This document shows positions 15,959 through 24,274 of a stretch of 64,000 bases of DNA, piece by piece. Position numbers and translations under genes: made by a program. The stretch spans positions 226,869 through 290,868 of the forward strand of contig NZ_JNZO01000004.1 in NCBI RefSeq assembly GCF_000717595.1, given 5' to 3'. The notes beneath the pieces are model-generated. The model had not been told where the DNA came from. It worked only from the letters and a program-made list of their open reading frames with translations, and searched no databases. Numbering within the stretch: the first letter of the stretch is position 1; each line of letters begins with the position of its first letter. The stretch is from Streptomyces flavochromogenes. Lineage in GTDB: Bacteria; Actinomycetota; Actinomycetes; Streptomycetales; Streptomycetaceae.

Positions 15959-16612
15959 GTGACCGAACCCCACACCTTGGGCGCGACCCGCGACGCCTAC
16001 GACGCCATCGCGACCGTCTACGCGCAGACGTTCCAGGACTCCCTGCGGGACCGCCCTCTGGAGCGCGCCCTGCTGGGCGCCTTCGCGGAACTGGTGCGGA
16101 CGAACGGTGACGGCCCCGGCGAGGTCGCGGACCTCGGCTGCGGGCCGGGCTACGTCACCGCACACCTGCACGGACTGGGCCTGAAGGCGTTCGGCGTCGA
16201 CGCCTCGCCGGTGATGGTCGAGCTCGCGCACGCGTCCCACCCCGGGCTGCGGTTCGAGGTCGGCTCGATGGCCGCCCTCGACATCGAGGACGGCGCCCTG
16301 GGCGGCGTACTCTCGCGGTGGTCCGTCATCCACACCCCGCCGCAGGACGTCCCGGCCGTCGTGGCCGAGTTCGCCCGGGTCCTGGCACCCGGCGGGCACC
16401 TCTTGATCGCCTTCCCCGCCACGGACGGCCCGCACGTCGAGACGCAGAGCTACGACCACGCTGTGGTGACGGCCTACCGCTGGCACCCCGACCGTCTTGC
16501 CGCACTCCTGCGCGACCACGGACTGGCCGAGGTGGGCCGCACGACGATCGAGCCACTGCCCACGGACCGACGGCAGTTCCAGGAGGTCCAGCTCCTCGCC
16601 CGCAAGGCGTGA
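15959..16612 (+). CDS. SAM-dependent class I methyltransferase
   Basis: A 217-residue Rossmann methyltransferase. Motif I is VADLGCGPGYVTAHL (residues ~60-74), the acidic post-I residue is in FGVDASPVMVELA, motif II is around GVLSRWSVIHTPP, and motif III is LAPGGHLLIAF. The length matches small-molecule methyltransferases of the UbiE/Methyltransf_25 type; the substrate is unknown. The start is GTG with a weak ribosome site. It is intact although it lies between two blocks of broken genes. Confidence 0.88.
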   Translation: MTEPHTLGATRDAYDAIATVYAQTFQDSLRDRPLERALLGAFAELVRTNGDGPGEVADLGCGPGYVTAHLHGLGLKAFGVDASPVMVELAHASHPGLRFEVGSMAALDIEDGALGGVLSRWSVIHTPPQDVPAVVAEFARVLAPGGHLLIAFPATDGPHVETQSYDHAVVTAYRWHPDRLAALLRDHGLAEVGRTTIEPLPTDRRQFQEVQLLARKA

Positions 16613-16664
16613 CCCGACGAGCCGCACGATCCCCGGAAGACGCTCCGGGACGGACCCGGGCGAG

Positions 16665-17069
16665 CGGTCCCAGGGTGTGCTGCGACTCGATGAGCCCCTG
16701 TTCGCGTGGGGCCCGGCCGTCGCCGAGCACCCGCGTGATCTGTCGGGCCCTCAGATCGAGAGGGGCCTCGGCGGGCTTGGCGAAGCCGTGGCGGGCGCGG
16801 GCCTCGGCGGGGGTCAGGACTTCTCCCGCGGCGGGGCGGAATCCCGAGCTTCATGGGGGCGACCACCGCCACCCTGGACGGGACTGCCGCGCCGGCAGGA
16901 GCGGCTCGATTCCGGGGCCGAGGTGCGCGAGCGCGAACCAGGCCTTCATGACGGGCACGATGAGCACGTCGAGGGCGCGCGACTGCCGGAACCGGCCAGC
17001 TCGCGCATCCAGCGCGGCATGGTGGCAGCGGTGGCGATCCGCATCGCCCGCGCCACGACCTGACCGGCC
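16665..17069 (-). pseudogene. DUF2236/MpaB-like gene remnant with several frameshifts
   Basis: Only the 3' half remains, read in successive minus frames. These are RAMRIATAATMPRWMRELAG, then ALDVLIVPVMKAWFALAHLG, then RVAVVAPMKLGIPP, then GEVLTPAEARARHGFAKPAE and RARQITRVLGDGRAP ending near LIESQHTLG. Together they follow the C-terminal half of the DUF2236 family, the same family as the intact gene at 8510. At least three frameshifts are needed and the N-terminal half is absent beyond ~17070. Confidence 0.65.
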
Positions 17070-17089
17070 ACGGTGCTCCGTGCCGCCCC

Positions 17090-17338
17090 CGGCACCTGGC
17101 GGTCACACCGGGGGACATGCCCGCGGGCGTCCGTGACCGCGTCGAGGCGGACCGGGAGCGGTTGCGCCGCCGGGTCGCCGACTGGATCACCGCCTTCCTC
17201 GCCGGCCGGGGCCGCTCCGAGCTCGACCCTCAGGTCCTTGCCCACGCCTTCGTCGCCTGCGCCGGGCAATGCGGCCGCACCGCGCTCACCGAACCGCGGC
17301 GGTTCGACCCGGAACACGTGCCCGGCAGGTGGAGCTGA
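17090..17338 (+). pseudogene. C-terminal fragment of a TetR-type regulator
   Basis: The frame reads RHLAVTPGDMPAGVRDRVEA, then RRRVADWITAFLAGRGRSEL and PQVLAHAFVACAGQCGRTAL, ending at 17338. This is the ligand-domain tail of a TetR regulator; the helix-turn-helix half is missing. TetR genes are commonly divergent from DUF2236 genes, and the remnant of one sits immediately on the other side, so both lost their 5' halves together. An internal ATG at 17117 could express 73 residues but would lack DNA binding. Confidence 0.55.
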
Positions 17339-17452
17339 TGTTCCCCGCGCTCCGGCCCGCCGGATGATCCGCGGCAGCCCTGTCCTTCGTCGTCGTCGAT
17401 CCGGCGGCCGCGCACGCGCGCTCAGCCGGATGGACCGCGTACAGGAGGCTGG

Positions 17453-18268
17453 TCAGGCCAGATGTCCGAGCAGCAGTTCGACGAGCCGCTCGGGACTGCG
17501 GAGCGGCAGGTAGTGGTCGGCCTCCGGGACGGCCACGCCATGGGCGTCGGGTATGTCGGCGACGAGTCGTTCGGCGATGGCCGCGATCTCCGGGTGGTCC
17601 TGTTCGCCGTGGACGACCAGGACGGGGACGGCGATCTCGCGCAGGCGTGACTCCGCGTCACGGTCCGGGAAGTGGGCGAAGAACGGTTCACCGGCGATGC
17701 GGCGTTCGGCGTTGTCCGCCACCATCGTCTCGATGAGCGCTCCGCCGGCGGCCGAACGGCCCAGCGAAGCCCACACCGAAAGCTCCAGCGCGGCCAGGGC
17801 TGCCGCGTCCCGCTGTCGGCGGGCGGTGGCGTAGGCCGAGGACTGCGGGTCCTCGGGCCAGTCGTGTCCGCTGACCGACGCACCGACGAGTGCCAGCGCT
17901 CTGACCCGCCCGGGGTGGGCGAGCGCGAAGTCCAGCACCGTCTCCCCGCCCATGCTCAGCCCGACCAGCGCGGCACGGTCCAGGCCGAAGTGGTCGAGTA
18001 CGGCGCACAGGTCCTCGACATCGTCGAAGGGGTGCTCCGGCAGGCTGGAGCGCCCCAGACCGCGGGCGTCGTAGCGGATGACGTCGTGGTGGCGGGCCAG
18101 GGCCGGAACCACCGCGTCCCACAGGCGGGCGTCCATTCCCGCGCCGTGCAGCAGGACGACCGGGCTGCCGCTGCCACTGCGTTCGGCCCGCAGCCGGCCA
18201 CCGCCAGGGGCAGGAACATCGACGTCGAGCGTGCCGAGCGGGTCCGGGCCGCCGGTGTTCGATCTCAT
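17453..18268 (-). CDS. Alpha/beta hydrolase
   Basis: A 271-residue alpha/beta-fold hydrolase. The oxyanion segment is VVLLHGAGMD (37-46) and the nucleophile elbow is GLSMGGE with Ser105. The acid Asp is in VVHGEQDHPEI and the catalytic His in VPEADHYLPLRSP. The order and spacing are canonical for small esterases, lactonases and 3-oxoadipate enol-lactonase-like enzymes; the substrate is unknown. The ATG at 18268 is preferred over upstream in-frame starts that lack coding character. Confidence 0.88.
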   Translation of the reverse strand: MRSNTGGPDPLGTLDVDVPAPGGGRLRAERSGSGSPVVLLHGAGMDARLWDAVVPALARHHDVIRYDARGLGRSSLPEHPFDDVEDLCAVLDHFGLDRAALVGLSMGGETVLDFALAHPGRVRALALVGASVSGHDWPEDPQSSAYATARRQRDAAALAALELSVWASLGRSAAGGALIETMVADNAERRIAGEPFFAHFPDRDAESRLREIAVPVLVVHGEQDHPEIAAIAERLVADIPDAHGVAVPEADHYLPLRSPERLVELLLGHLA

Positions 18269-18375
18269 GAAGTGATCATCGCAGAGTGCGCGATCGGACC
18301 GGATCCCGAACTGATCGGCGGTCTGCCGTACGGCTGTTCCCCACTGTCCCCCGGTGGGGGCCGGGCCCGGAAAGG

Positions 18376-18404
18376 GCCAGGGGATCCGAATCCGGTCCCC
18401 TGGC
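18376..18404 (-). terminator. Terminator hairpin after the VWA gene
   Basis: GCCAGGGG (18376-18383) and CCCCTGGC (18397-18404) form an exact 8-bp stem 7 bases past the VWA stop. A second small stem (CCCCAC/GTGGGG) lies further downstream. Confidence 0.55.
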
Positions 18405-18410
18405 AAGGCG

Positions 18411-19451
18411 TCAGTGCATCAGCAGCAGCCGGGTGTTCGGTACGAGTTTCCGGTTCACGCTGGTGCTCTGCACGAAGATCGTGAAGTCGTCGTTGTGATC
18501 AGGCTTGACGCGCACCTCGACGTCCGGCAGACCCAGCAGCGACCGGGCCTCGGGCCCCGTGTACACCCGGTCCGTCTTCTTCTCCAGCACCGCGATCTGC
18601 TTCCGCGCCTGGATCTTCTCCGACTTGCTCAGCTGGTAGAACGCGCCACCGGTTCGGTAGGTGTGCCCGCTTTCGACGACCCAGTCCCTGATCGCCGCGT
18701 CGCGCGCCACCGCGATCAGGTCGTACTCCGACGGATCCACGGGGGACAGGCCCGCCGCTTCGACGGTGTCCCTGTTCACGGCCTCCGCCCCCACGGAGAA
18801 CACGGCCCGCGATCCCCGGATGCCCTTGCTGCGCCCCACCATGAACTTCTCGGTGGCCTCCTGGATGACCTGCCCGGCCTCCTCGAGCCCCTGCGTGCTC
18901 GTGGCGTCCCAGATGGCGATGTTGTCCTTGGGGAAGCCGCCCTGCATGGCCTCGTGCCTGCCCATCTGGTCCGGTACGAGGACGGCCAGCGTCCAGTTGT
19001 CCTCCTGCGTCCGGATCATCTCCGCCACGGCCTTCACCAGTTCACGCGGATCCTTGGACGGAGCGTCCGGGCAGCGATGGCTCGCGTTCTCCTGGCCGTC
19101 GGTCAGGACGAACGTCAGGAAGCTGTGGTCGCCGTACAGTTGCGCCGTCTGCGCGAGCTCCCGCTGAGATTTCAGCGCGGCGGCCAGCAGAGCCGTCATC
19201 CCGCCCACCCGGTACAGCTGCTTCAGCGAAGGCATCCGCAGCACGTCCTTGTCGTAGATGACGCACTCCACCTTGTCGGCGAAGACGTACACCGTGACGC
19301 GGGTCTCCTGGTCCAGGTCCTTCGATCGGCGGGCCAGGTACGCGATCTGCTGGTCGGCGACCTCGATGACCTTGCGGCTCAGGTGCGACATGGACGAACT
19401 GGCGTCCAGCACCAGGGCGACGTGGTTGATGTAGTTCTGGCTTCGGGTCAT
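18411..19451 (-). CDS. VWA-domain protein (TerY/TerF-like)
   Basis: A 346-residue cytoplasmic protein. An N-terminal von Willebrand A domain carries an intact MIDAS, D16-A-S18-S-S20 in LVLDASSSMS, plus GGMTALL and the acidic FVLTDGQEN loop. The C-terminal third (VRVKPDHNDDFTIFVQSTSV) is a small beta-rich domain. VWA proteins of this layout are found with tellurite-resistance/stress systems and bind metals or partners; no ter genes are adjacent. The promoter region contains a RecA-NDp-like box (19485-19507), so damage induction is likely. The ATG has GAGGGGGAG about 6 bases upstream. Confidence 0.85.
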   Translation of the reverse strand: MTRSQNYINHVALVLDASSSMSHLSRKVIEVADQQIAYLARRSKDLDQETRVTVYVFADKVECVIYDKDVLRMPSLKQLYRVGGMTALLAAALKSQRELAQTAQLYGDHSFLTFVLTDGQENASHRCPDAPSKDPRELVKAVAEMIRTQEDNWTLAVLVPDQMGRHEAMQGGFPKDNIAIWDATSTQGLEEAGQVIQEATEKFMVGRSKGIRGSRAVFSVGAEAVNRDTVEAAGLSPVDPSEYDLIAVARDAAIRDWVVESGHTYRTGGAFYQLSKSEKIQARKQIAVLEKKTDRVYTGPEARSLLGLPDVEVRVKPDHNDDFTIFVQSTSVNRKLVPNTRLLLMH

Positions 19452-19484
19452 GACAGCTCCCCCTCGTTCCGACTCGATGCACCT

Positions 19485-19507
19485 ACCGTCTCACCCACCA
19501 CTGACAA
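19485..19507 (-). promoter_or_regulatory. RecA-NDp/PafBC-like promoter of the VWA gene
   Basis: On the minus strand TTGTCAGTG (19507-19499) is followed by eight bases and GACGGT (19490-19485). This differs from the TAnnnT consensus only at the first -10 base. The predicted start is about 27 bases upstream of the ATG. Confidence 0.55.
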
Positions 19508-19591
19508 TCGAACGTGCCTTCGAGGTGGGGGGCCTGGCGCGTGCGGGTGGTCTGAGGCGGTGTCACTTCCGGTGCGGGGAGGGGGCGCGCG

Positions 19592-19621
19592 GTGCTGCTG
19601 CCTGTTCCCGGGCGGCAGCAC
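19592..19621 (-). terminator. Hairpin after the DUF4916 gene
   Basis: GTGCTGC (19592-19598) pairs with GCAGCAC (19615-19621), extended by further G-C pairs. It lies 30 bases past the stop at 19651 and probably terminates that gene. Confidence 0.45.
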
Positions 19622-19650
19622 CGTGGCGTCCTACGTCGTCGAACCGGCTC

Positions 19651-20187
19651 TCAGTACGCGTGCCCCACGTGTGCGATGGCCTGCTTCAGCAGTGCCCCGC
19701 GGCCGTCCGGCATCTCGTTCTGCACGGCGGGGGAGGCCGCTTCCTGCGGGCTGAACCAGACGAGGTCCAGTGCGTCCTGCCGTGGGCGGCAGTCGCCGCT
19801 CACCGGGACGATGTACGCCAGCGAGACCGCGTGCTGGCGTGGGTCGTGGTACGGCGTGATGCCGGCCGTGGGGAAGTACTCGGCGACGGTGAAGGGCTGC
19901 AGTGAAGGAGGGACGCGTGGCAGGGCCACGGGGCCGAGGTCTTTCTCCAGGTGGCGTAGGAGTGCGTCGCGGACTCGCTCGTGGTGCATGACCCGGCCGG
20001 AGACCAGGGTGCGGCTGATGGTTCCGTCCGCGCCGATCCGCAGGAGCAGGCCGATGCTGGTGACTTCGCCGCTGTCGTCCACACGCACGGGTACGGCCTC
20101 GACGTACAGGATCGGCATCTGGGTCCGAGCCGTGTTCAGCTCGTCCGTGCTCAGCCAGCCGGGCGTGGTCTCTGTCATGTCGGACAT
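19651..20187 (-). CDS. DUF4916 Nudix-like hydrolase family protein
   Basis: A 178-residue protein starting MSDMTETTPGWLSTDELNTA. It contains MPILYVEAVPVRVDDSGEVT, IGLLLRIGADGTISRTLVSG and EYFPTAGITPYHDPRQHAVS, the signature of the DUF4916 branch of the Nudix superfamily found in Streptomyces. The classical GX5EX7REUXEEXGU box is not present, so pyrophosphatase activity is uncertain. A TATGAT box (20194-20199) ends six bases before the first ATG, suggesting a leaderless mRNA starting at 20187; a second Met is at codon 4. Confidence 0.8.
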   Translation of the reverse strand: MSDMTETTPGWLSTDELNTARTQMPILYVEAVPVRVDDSGEVTSIGLLLRIGADGTISRTLVSGRVMHHERVRDALLRHLEKDLGPVALPRVPPSLQPFTVAEYFPTAGITPYHDPRQHAVSLAYIVPVSGDCRPRQDALDLVWFSPQEAASPAVQNEMPDGRGALLKQAIAHVGHAY

Positions 20188-20376
20188 CGCTTGATCATAC
20201 TTTCCCGACCGGGCCTCGGCCTAGGTCGCGTGTCTGCCAGGCGGGTGGGAGTGCACGCGGCCCCGTGAGGCGTCGATGCCCGCGCCGATGCGCTCGGGGG
20301 CGGGCGGCGCTGTGCGCCGTTCTCGGTCGAGGGGTGGCGGCATGGTCCCCCGGTCGGTCCGCCGCGGCTCGGGAGC

Positions 20377-20820
20377 CTACGGGGTGGCGTCGGCCGGCCA
20401 CGGTTCGTCGGCGATCAGCGCCAGCAGCCGGCCGAGCGTCTCGCGCTGGTCCCGGTCGAGCGCACCGAGCGGGTCGGTGGCGAACGGCATGGCCGTACGC
20501 AGCTCGGCGATCGCCCGATGGCCCGCTTCGGTGGCGGCGACCAGCTTGACCCGGCGGTCCGTGGCCCCCGACCTCCGTTCGGCCAAGCCGCGTTCCTCCA
20601 GCCGGTCGACCAGTGCCGTGAGGTTGGACGGTTCGGCGTGCAGCCGCTCGGCGAGCGCCCTCATCGGCACCGGGTCGGCGCTGTACAGCAGGGCTTTGGC
20701 CTGGAGCGGGGTCAGGTCCTGCGCGGTGGCGGCGGCCTCTGCCTCGCGCGCGTACCGGCGGTTGACGACGGCGAACAGGCCGACCACCCGCGCGTCGAGC
20801 TCGTCTGCGGGAGAGGTCAT
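20377..20820 (-). CDS. MarR-family regulator divergent from an SDR gene
   Basis: A 147-residue MarR protein: DLTPLQAKALLYSADPVPMR, recognition helix AEPSNLTALVDRLEERGLAE, wing RRSGATDRRVKLVAATEAGH. Divergent orientation with the dehydrogenase at 20964 and A+T-rich palindromes in the 143-base gap (20866-20900) suggest it represses both genes until an electrophile or phenolic ligand binds. An in-frame GTG three codons upstream is possible; ATG 20820 is preferred. Confidence 0.88.
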   Translation of the reverse strand: MTSPADELDARVVGLFAVVNRRYAREAEAAATAQDLTPLQAKALLYSADPVPMRALAERLHAEPSNLTALVDRLEERGLAERRSGATDRRVKLVAATEAGHRAIAELRTAMPFATDPLGALDRDQRETLGRLLALIADEPWPADATP

Positions 20821-20842
20821 GCCGTCCACTGTAGCCAGGTGC

Positions 20843-20900
20843 TTGACAGTAGCAAATATCGGAGCTCATAGTTATGAAGCATTGTAGTTATGGCTCATAA
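20843..20900 (+). promoter_or_regulatory. SDR promoter with two palindromic operator sites
   Basis: TTGACA (20843-20848) and CATAGT (20867-20872), 18 bases apart, form a good sigma-70-type promoter reading toward the dehydrogenase. The -10 is embedded in the perfect palindrome TCATAGTTATGA (20866-20877). A second palindrome, TTATGGCTCATAA, follows at 20888-20900. Both are probable MarR sites. Confidence 0.65.
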
Positions 20901-20963
20901 GTAATTGCCGAGTGCCGCTGAGGACACCGGGCGCCACTCGACACCACCCCAGAAGGGTTCTCC

Positions 20964-21797
20964 ATGTCCGACAAGGTCGTTCTGATCACCGGCACCTCCT
21001 CCGGCATCGGCCTTGCCGCAGCCGTCGCCGCCGCCCGAGCCGGCTTCACCACGGTCGCCACGCTGCGCGACCCGGCCCGAGCCGGAGCATTGCGGAAGGC
21101 GGCCGAGACGGCCGGGGTCGAGCTGGACATCCGCCGCCTGGACGTCACCGACGCCGCCTCGGTCGAGGAGTGCGTCGCCGGAGTGATCGCCGACCACGGC
21201 CGGCTGGACGCCGTGGTCAACAACGCGGGCGCGGGCCACGTCGGCACCATCGAGAACGAGTCGGTGGACGCGGTTCGCGCGGTGATGGAGGTCAACTTCT
21301 TCGGCGTCGTCACCGTCACCAAGGCCGTCATGCCGCACCTGCGTGCGACCGGAGGGCGGCTGCTCACCGTCACCAGCGTCGGCGGTGTGATCGGACAGCC
21401 GTTCAACGAGGCCTACTGCGCTGCGAAGTTCGCGGCCGAGGGCTTCATGGAGAGCCTGGCCCCGGTCGCCGCCACGGTCGGTGTCACGGTCGCGGTGATC
21501 GAACCCGGCGCGGTGGCCAGTGAGTTCGTCGCGAACGTGGGCATCGAGGAGAGCGCGGCGGCCGAGGCCGGCGTCTACGGTCCGGCGCTGGCGAACTACC
21601 TCGACCGCACCCGGGGCGCCTTCGCCGCCGCCCAGACGTCGGAAGCGGTGGGGGAGGCGATCACCGGGGCGCTCACCACCGGCCGACCTGCCTTCCGGAT
21701 TCAGACGTCGGACGCGGCCCGCACCTTCGTCGGCGCGAAGCTGGCGGACCTGGACGGCTCACTGGTCCAGACGGCCACCTCGGCCTGGGTGGCCTGA
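20964..21797 (+). CDS. Short-chain dehydrogenase/reductase
   Basis: A 277-residue classical SDR. The NAD(P)-binding TGTSSGIG is at 10-17, NNAG at 86-89, and the catalytic triad is Ser138 (LTVTSVGG), Tyr151 and Lys155 (YCAAK). Length and the C-terminal tail suit broad-range carbonyl reductases. The ATG has AAGGG 5-9 bases upstream. Under probable control of the divergent MarR, it may detoxify an aldehyde or quinone; the actual substrate is unknown. Confidence 0.92.
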   Translation: MSDKVVLITGTSSGIGLAAAVAAARAGFTTVATLRDPARAGALRKAAETAGVELDIRRLDVTDAASVEECVAGVIADHGRLDAVVNNAGAGHVGTIENESVDAVRAVMEVNFFGVVTVTKAVMPHLRATGGRLLTVTSVGGVIGQPFNEAYCAAKFAAEGFMESLAPVAATVGVTVAVIEPGAVASEFVANVGIEESAAAEAGVYGPALANYLDRTRGAFAAAQTSEAVGEAITGALTTGRPAFRIQTSDAARTFVGAKLADLDGSLVQTATSAWVA

Positions 21798-21865
21798 GCA
21801 ACGGCCCGGGCATGGCGGACCGGTACGGGTGCGGGCCGACGCGCGGGCGGGCGGACCCGGCCCCG

Positions 21866-22657
21866 TCATGGAGTCCTCCGTCGTTCCGTCCCACGGCGGG
21901 CCAACGTGTGGACGAGACGACCGAGCTGCCGGTACGGGTCCCGCGTAGAGGCGGCCCACTCCGTCTGCAGCGCCTGCGCGTACTCCTCGGGGCCAGGGGC
22001 CCAGTCCACGTGGTGATCGTGGAAGATGCGCACACCCTGCCAGGGGAGCGGAGCAAACCCGTGCCCGGTCGTGAGCTCGTCGAGTGCCTCGGCCGTATCC
22101 CCACGCGTCTCGAGGCCGAGATTCCCCACGCTCGCCGCCGCACCGTGCTCGATGAGGTCACGCGCCTCCCGGTACTCGCCGCGCAGGGCCTCACGGAAGC
22201 CGATCGCAGCCCGGTTCTTGGTCAGGATGCTCAGCACCCCGCCACGGGCTACCAGCCCCGCGAGGCGGGCGATCGCGCCGGCCGCGTCGTCCAGGTACAT
22301 CAGCACCCCGTGACAGCACACGGCGTCGAATCGCTCCCGTCCGAAGGGAAGGCCGTCGATGCCTGCTTCGAGGAGCCGGATCCGCGGGGCGAGGTCGGGC
22401 CGGGCGCCCACGCGGCGGGCCGCTGCCCCCAGCATCTCCGCGGACGGGTCGACGCCCGTCACACGGTGTCCGGCCGCCGCGAGCCGAAGCGTCATCTCAC
22501 CGTCCCCGCAGCCGACGTCAAGGACCCGTGCGTGGGCGGTGGGCAGTTCGGCGAGGAGCCGGCGGGCGACGAGGTCGTGACGCAGGCGGCCCCGGGCGCT
22601 GACGGAGTGGGCGGAGTACGCGGAGCCCACGGTGGCGAAGTCGGTCAACGCGTCCAC
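21866..22657 (-). CDS. SAM-dependent methyltransferase
   Basis: A 263-residue class I methyltransferase. Motif I ARVLDVGCGDGEMTLRLA, acidic residue GVDPSAEM, motif II ERFDAVCCHGVLMYLDD, motif III LVARGGVLSILTKNR. The C-terminal part (GVRIFHDHHVDWAPGPEEYA) resembles the CmoM/tRNA-type branch of Smt-like enzymes, a tentative assignment. The GTG start at 22657 lies within the last codons of the triple-Nudix gene (13-base overlap), so the two are translationally coupled. Confidence 0.85.
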   Translation of the reverse strand: MDALTDFATVGSAYSAHSVSARGRLRHDLVARRLLAELPTAHARVLDVGCGDGEMTLRLAAAGHRVTGVDPSAEMLGAAARRVGARPDLAPRIRLLEAGIDGLPFGRERFDAVCCHGVLMYLDDAAGAIARLAGLVARGGVLSILTKNRAAIGFREALRGEYREARDLIEHGAAASVGNLGLETRGDTAEALDELTTGHGFAPLPWQGVRIFHDHHVDWAPGPEEYAQALQTEWAASTRDPYRQLGRLVHTLARRGTERRRTP

Positions 22658-24132
22658 CCCGTTTCCGTATAGGTCCGGCCGGCCCGGACTCCTTCGATCG
22701 CCGCGCGCGTGTAGGGGACGATCGGCTCGGGCAGGTCCTTGGGATTCCACCATTGCCACGCAAGGCACTTGTCCGGCTCCCGCAGCTCGGGGTCGCCCTC
22801 CCAGCGGCGTGCCCGGAAGAAGAGCTGGATCCTCGGTGGCCGCCCTGCGGCTCCCTCCCCGGGCCGGTCGGCCAGATGCACGGTGTGGACCAGTTCGAGG
22901 TCTTCGCGGTCGATTACGAGACCCGCCTCTTCGTACGCCTCCCGGACCAGGCACGCGGTCGCCGACTCCGCCTCGCAATGACCCGCGAGCGCGTGCCACG
23001 ACCCGCCCGCGTACGCCGAGTCCGGGTGGCGTCGGCCCAGCAGGACCTGGCCGTCGCGCTCCAGGTAGAGGTGGACGCCGACGATGTGCGGGACGGTGCC
23101 GGACGGCGCCGCCAGGGCGTCCGTCCCGGGGCTCGCCGTGAGGCGCGGAGCGGGCACGGAGTGCTCGGCCGCGTGCCGTTGGAGGAGTTCCCTGGTCGAC
23201 GCCGCCATCGTCAGGAACGGGAGTCTGCCCGGATCCAGCCAGGCGAGCATCACGCCTTCGGTCAGCCGCAGGGCGGACGGGTCGCCGGCCCAGCGGCCGG
23301 TGAAGACCTGGATCGGCACGATCATGCCTTCCGTCCCGATGGCGTGCTCGACCGCGTACGGCCTCAAGTCGGCGATCTCCAGGCCTGCTTCTTCCCGGAG
23401 TTCGCGGCGGACCGTGTCCAGCAGGGTGGCATCCTGAGGCTCCCGCCCGCCCCCGAGCAGCGACCAGGCTCCCGGCTGCCAGATCTCGGGCTTGTTGGCG
23501 TCGCGCAGGTGCACCAGGTAGTGGCCCCGTCCGTCGTGCACGACCGCGCTGGCGTTCACCGGCGCGATCGCGCCGTCCAACCCTGAGCGTGCCAGTGTGG
23601 CGCGCAGTGCGGGTGAGTGGACCTCACCGAAGGACAGCCATACGGCTTCGGTGACTTCCTCGGTCTGAAGGACGGGTGCGGGTGCGTCGTCGGCGAGGGT
23701 GAAGACGAAGCACACGTCGTAGTGCCGGTGGGCGGGTTCGGCCTTGGACGGACGGGCGTCGATGGCGTGGACGCCGATGTCGATGGGGCGGTCGCGGAAC
23801 TCGGGTGTCAGCGCGAGAGAGGAGGCGGGGAGTCCCGTCTCCTCCTCCACTTCCCGCAGCGCGGCCGCGAGCAGCGACGTGTCGGAGGCCTCGATGTGGC
23901 CCCCGGGGGGAAGGAGGAGCCCGGAGGCGTTGTGCCGTACGTGGAGGACGCGCCGGGCGCGGTCGATGACGACCGCGCTGCAGGTGATGTGCCCGGGCAG
24001 CGTGGAGCGGCTGGTGGGATCCGCGTCGGCGTCCAGGGAGTTCAGCAGTCCGGACAGGGCCGGTCGCTCATCGGGGTGCTCGGCCAGATAGGCGGTGATC
24101 GGATGACGTACGTGGGAGAGGGAAGGCGGCAT
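22645..24132 (-). CDS. Triple-Nudix hydrolase fusion, 495 aa
   Basis: Three complete Nudix domains in one chain, each with a GX5EX7REUXEEXGU box. The boxes start GGHIEASD (residues ~78-101, LREVEEETGL), GGGREPQD (~228-251, RRELREEAGL) and AGHCEAES (~384-406, VREAYEEAGL). Nudix enzymes hydrolyse nucleoside-diphosphate-linked compounds such as 8-oxo-dGTP, NDP-sugars and NUDIX-like caps. All three boxes keep the metal-binding glutamates, so all could be active, perhaps on different substrates. The ATG at 24132 has GAGGT about 6 bases upstream. The methyltransferase start overlaps its end. An ABC exporter lies upstream on the same strand after a 142-base gap. Confidence 0.9.
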   Translation of the reverse strand: MPPSLSHVRHPITAYLAEHPDERPALSGLLNSLDADADPTSRSTLPGHITCSAVVIDRARRVLHVRHNASGLLLPPGGHIEASDTSLLAAALREVEEETGLPASSLALTPEFRDRPIDIGVHAIDARPSKAEPAHRHYDVCFVFTLADDAPAPVLQTEEVTEAVWLSFGEVHSPALRATLARSGLDGAIAPVNASAVVHDGRGHYLVHLRDANKPEIWQPGAWSLLGGGREPQDATLLDTVRRELREEAGLEIADLRPYAVEHAIGTEGMIVPIQVFTGRWAGDPSALRLTEGVMLAWLDPGRLPFLTMAASTRELLQRHAAEHSVPAPRLTASPGTDALAAPSGTVPHIVGVHLYLERDGQVLLGRRHPDSAYAGGSWHALAGHCEAESATACLVREAYEEAGLVIDREDLELVHTVHLADRPGEGAAGRPPRIQLFFRARRWEGDPELREPDKCLAWQWWNPKDLPEPIVPYTRAAIEGVRAGRTYTETGWTR

Positions 24133-24274
24133 GTCGGACCTCACGTAGAACCTGTGGCAAGGACAGAAGCGGGGGTGGCCGGAAGGCCCATGCTCGTGCT
24201 GCGGGCGCGCGCTCTGGACGGGTCGCTCACGCGACACCCGGGCGGGCGGCCCTTCGCCGTCACGGCGACGCGCG

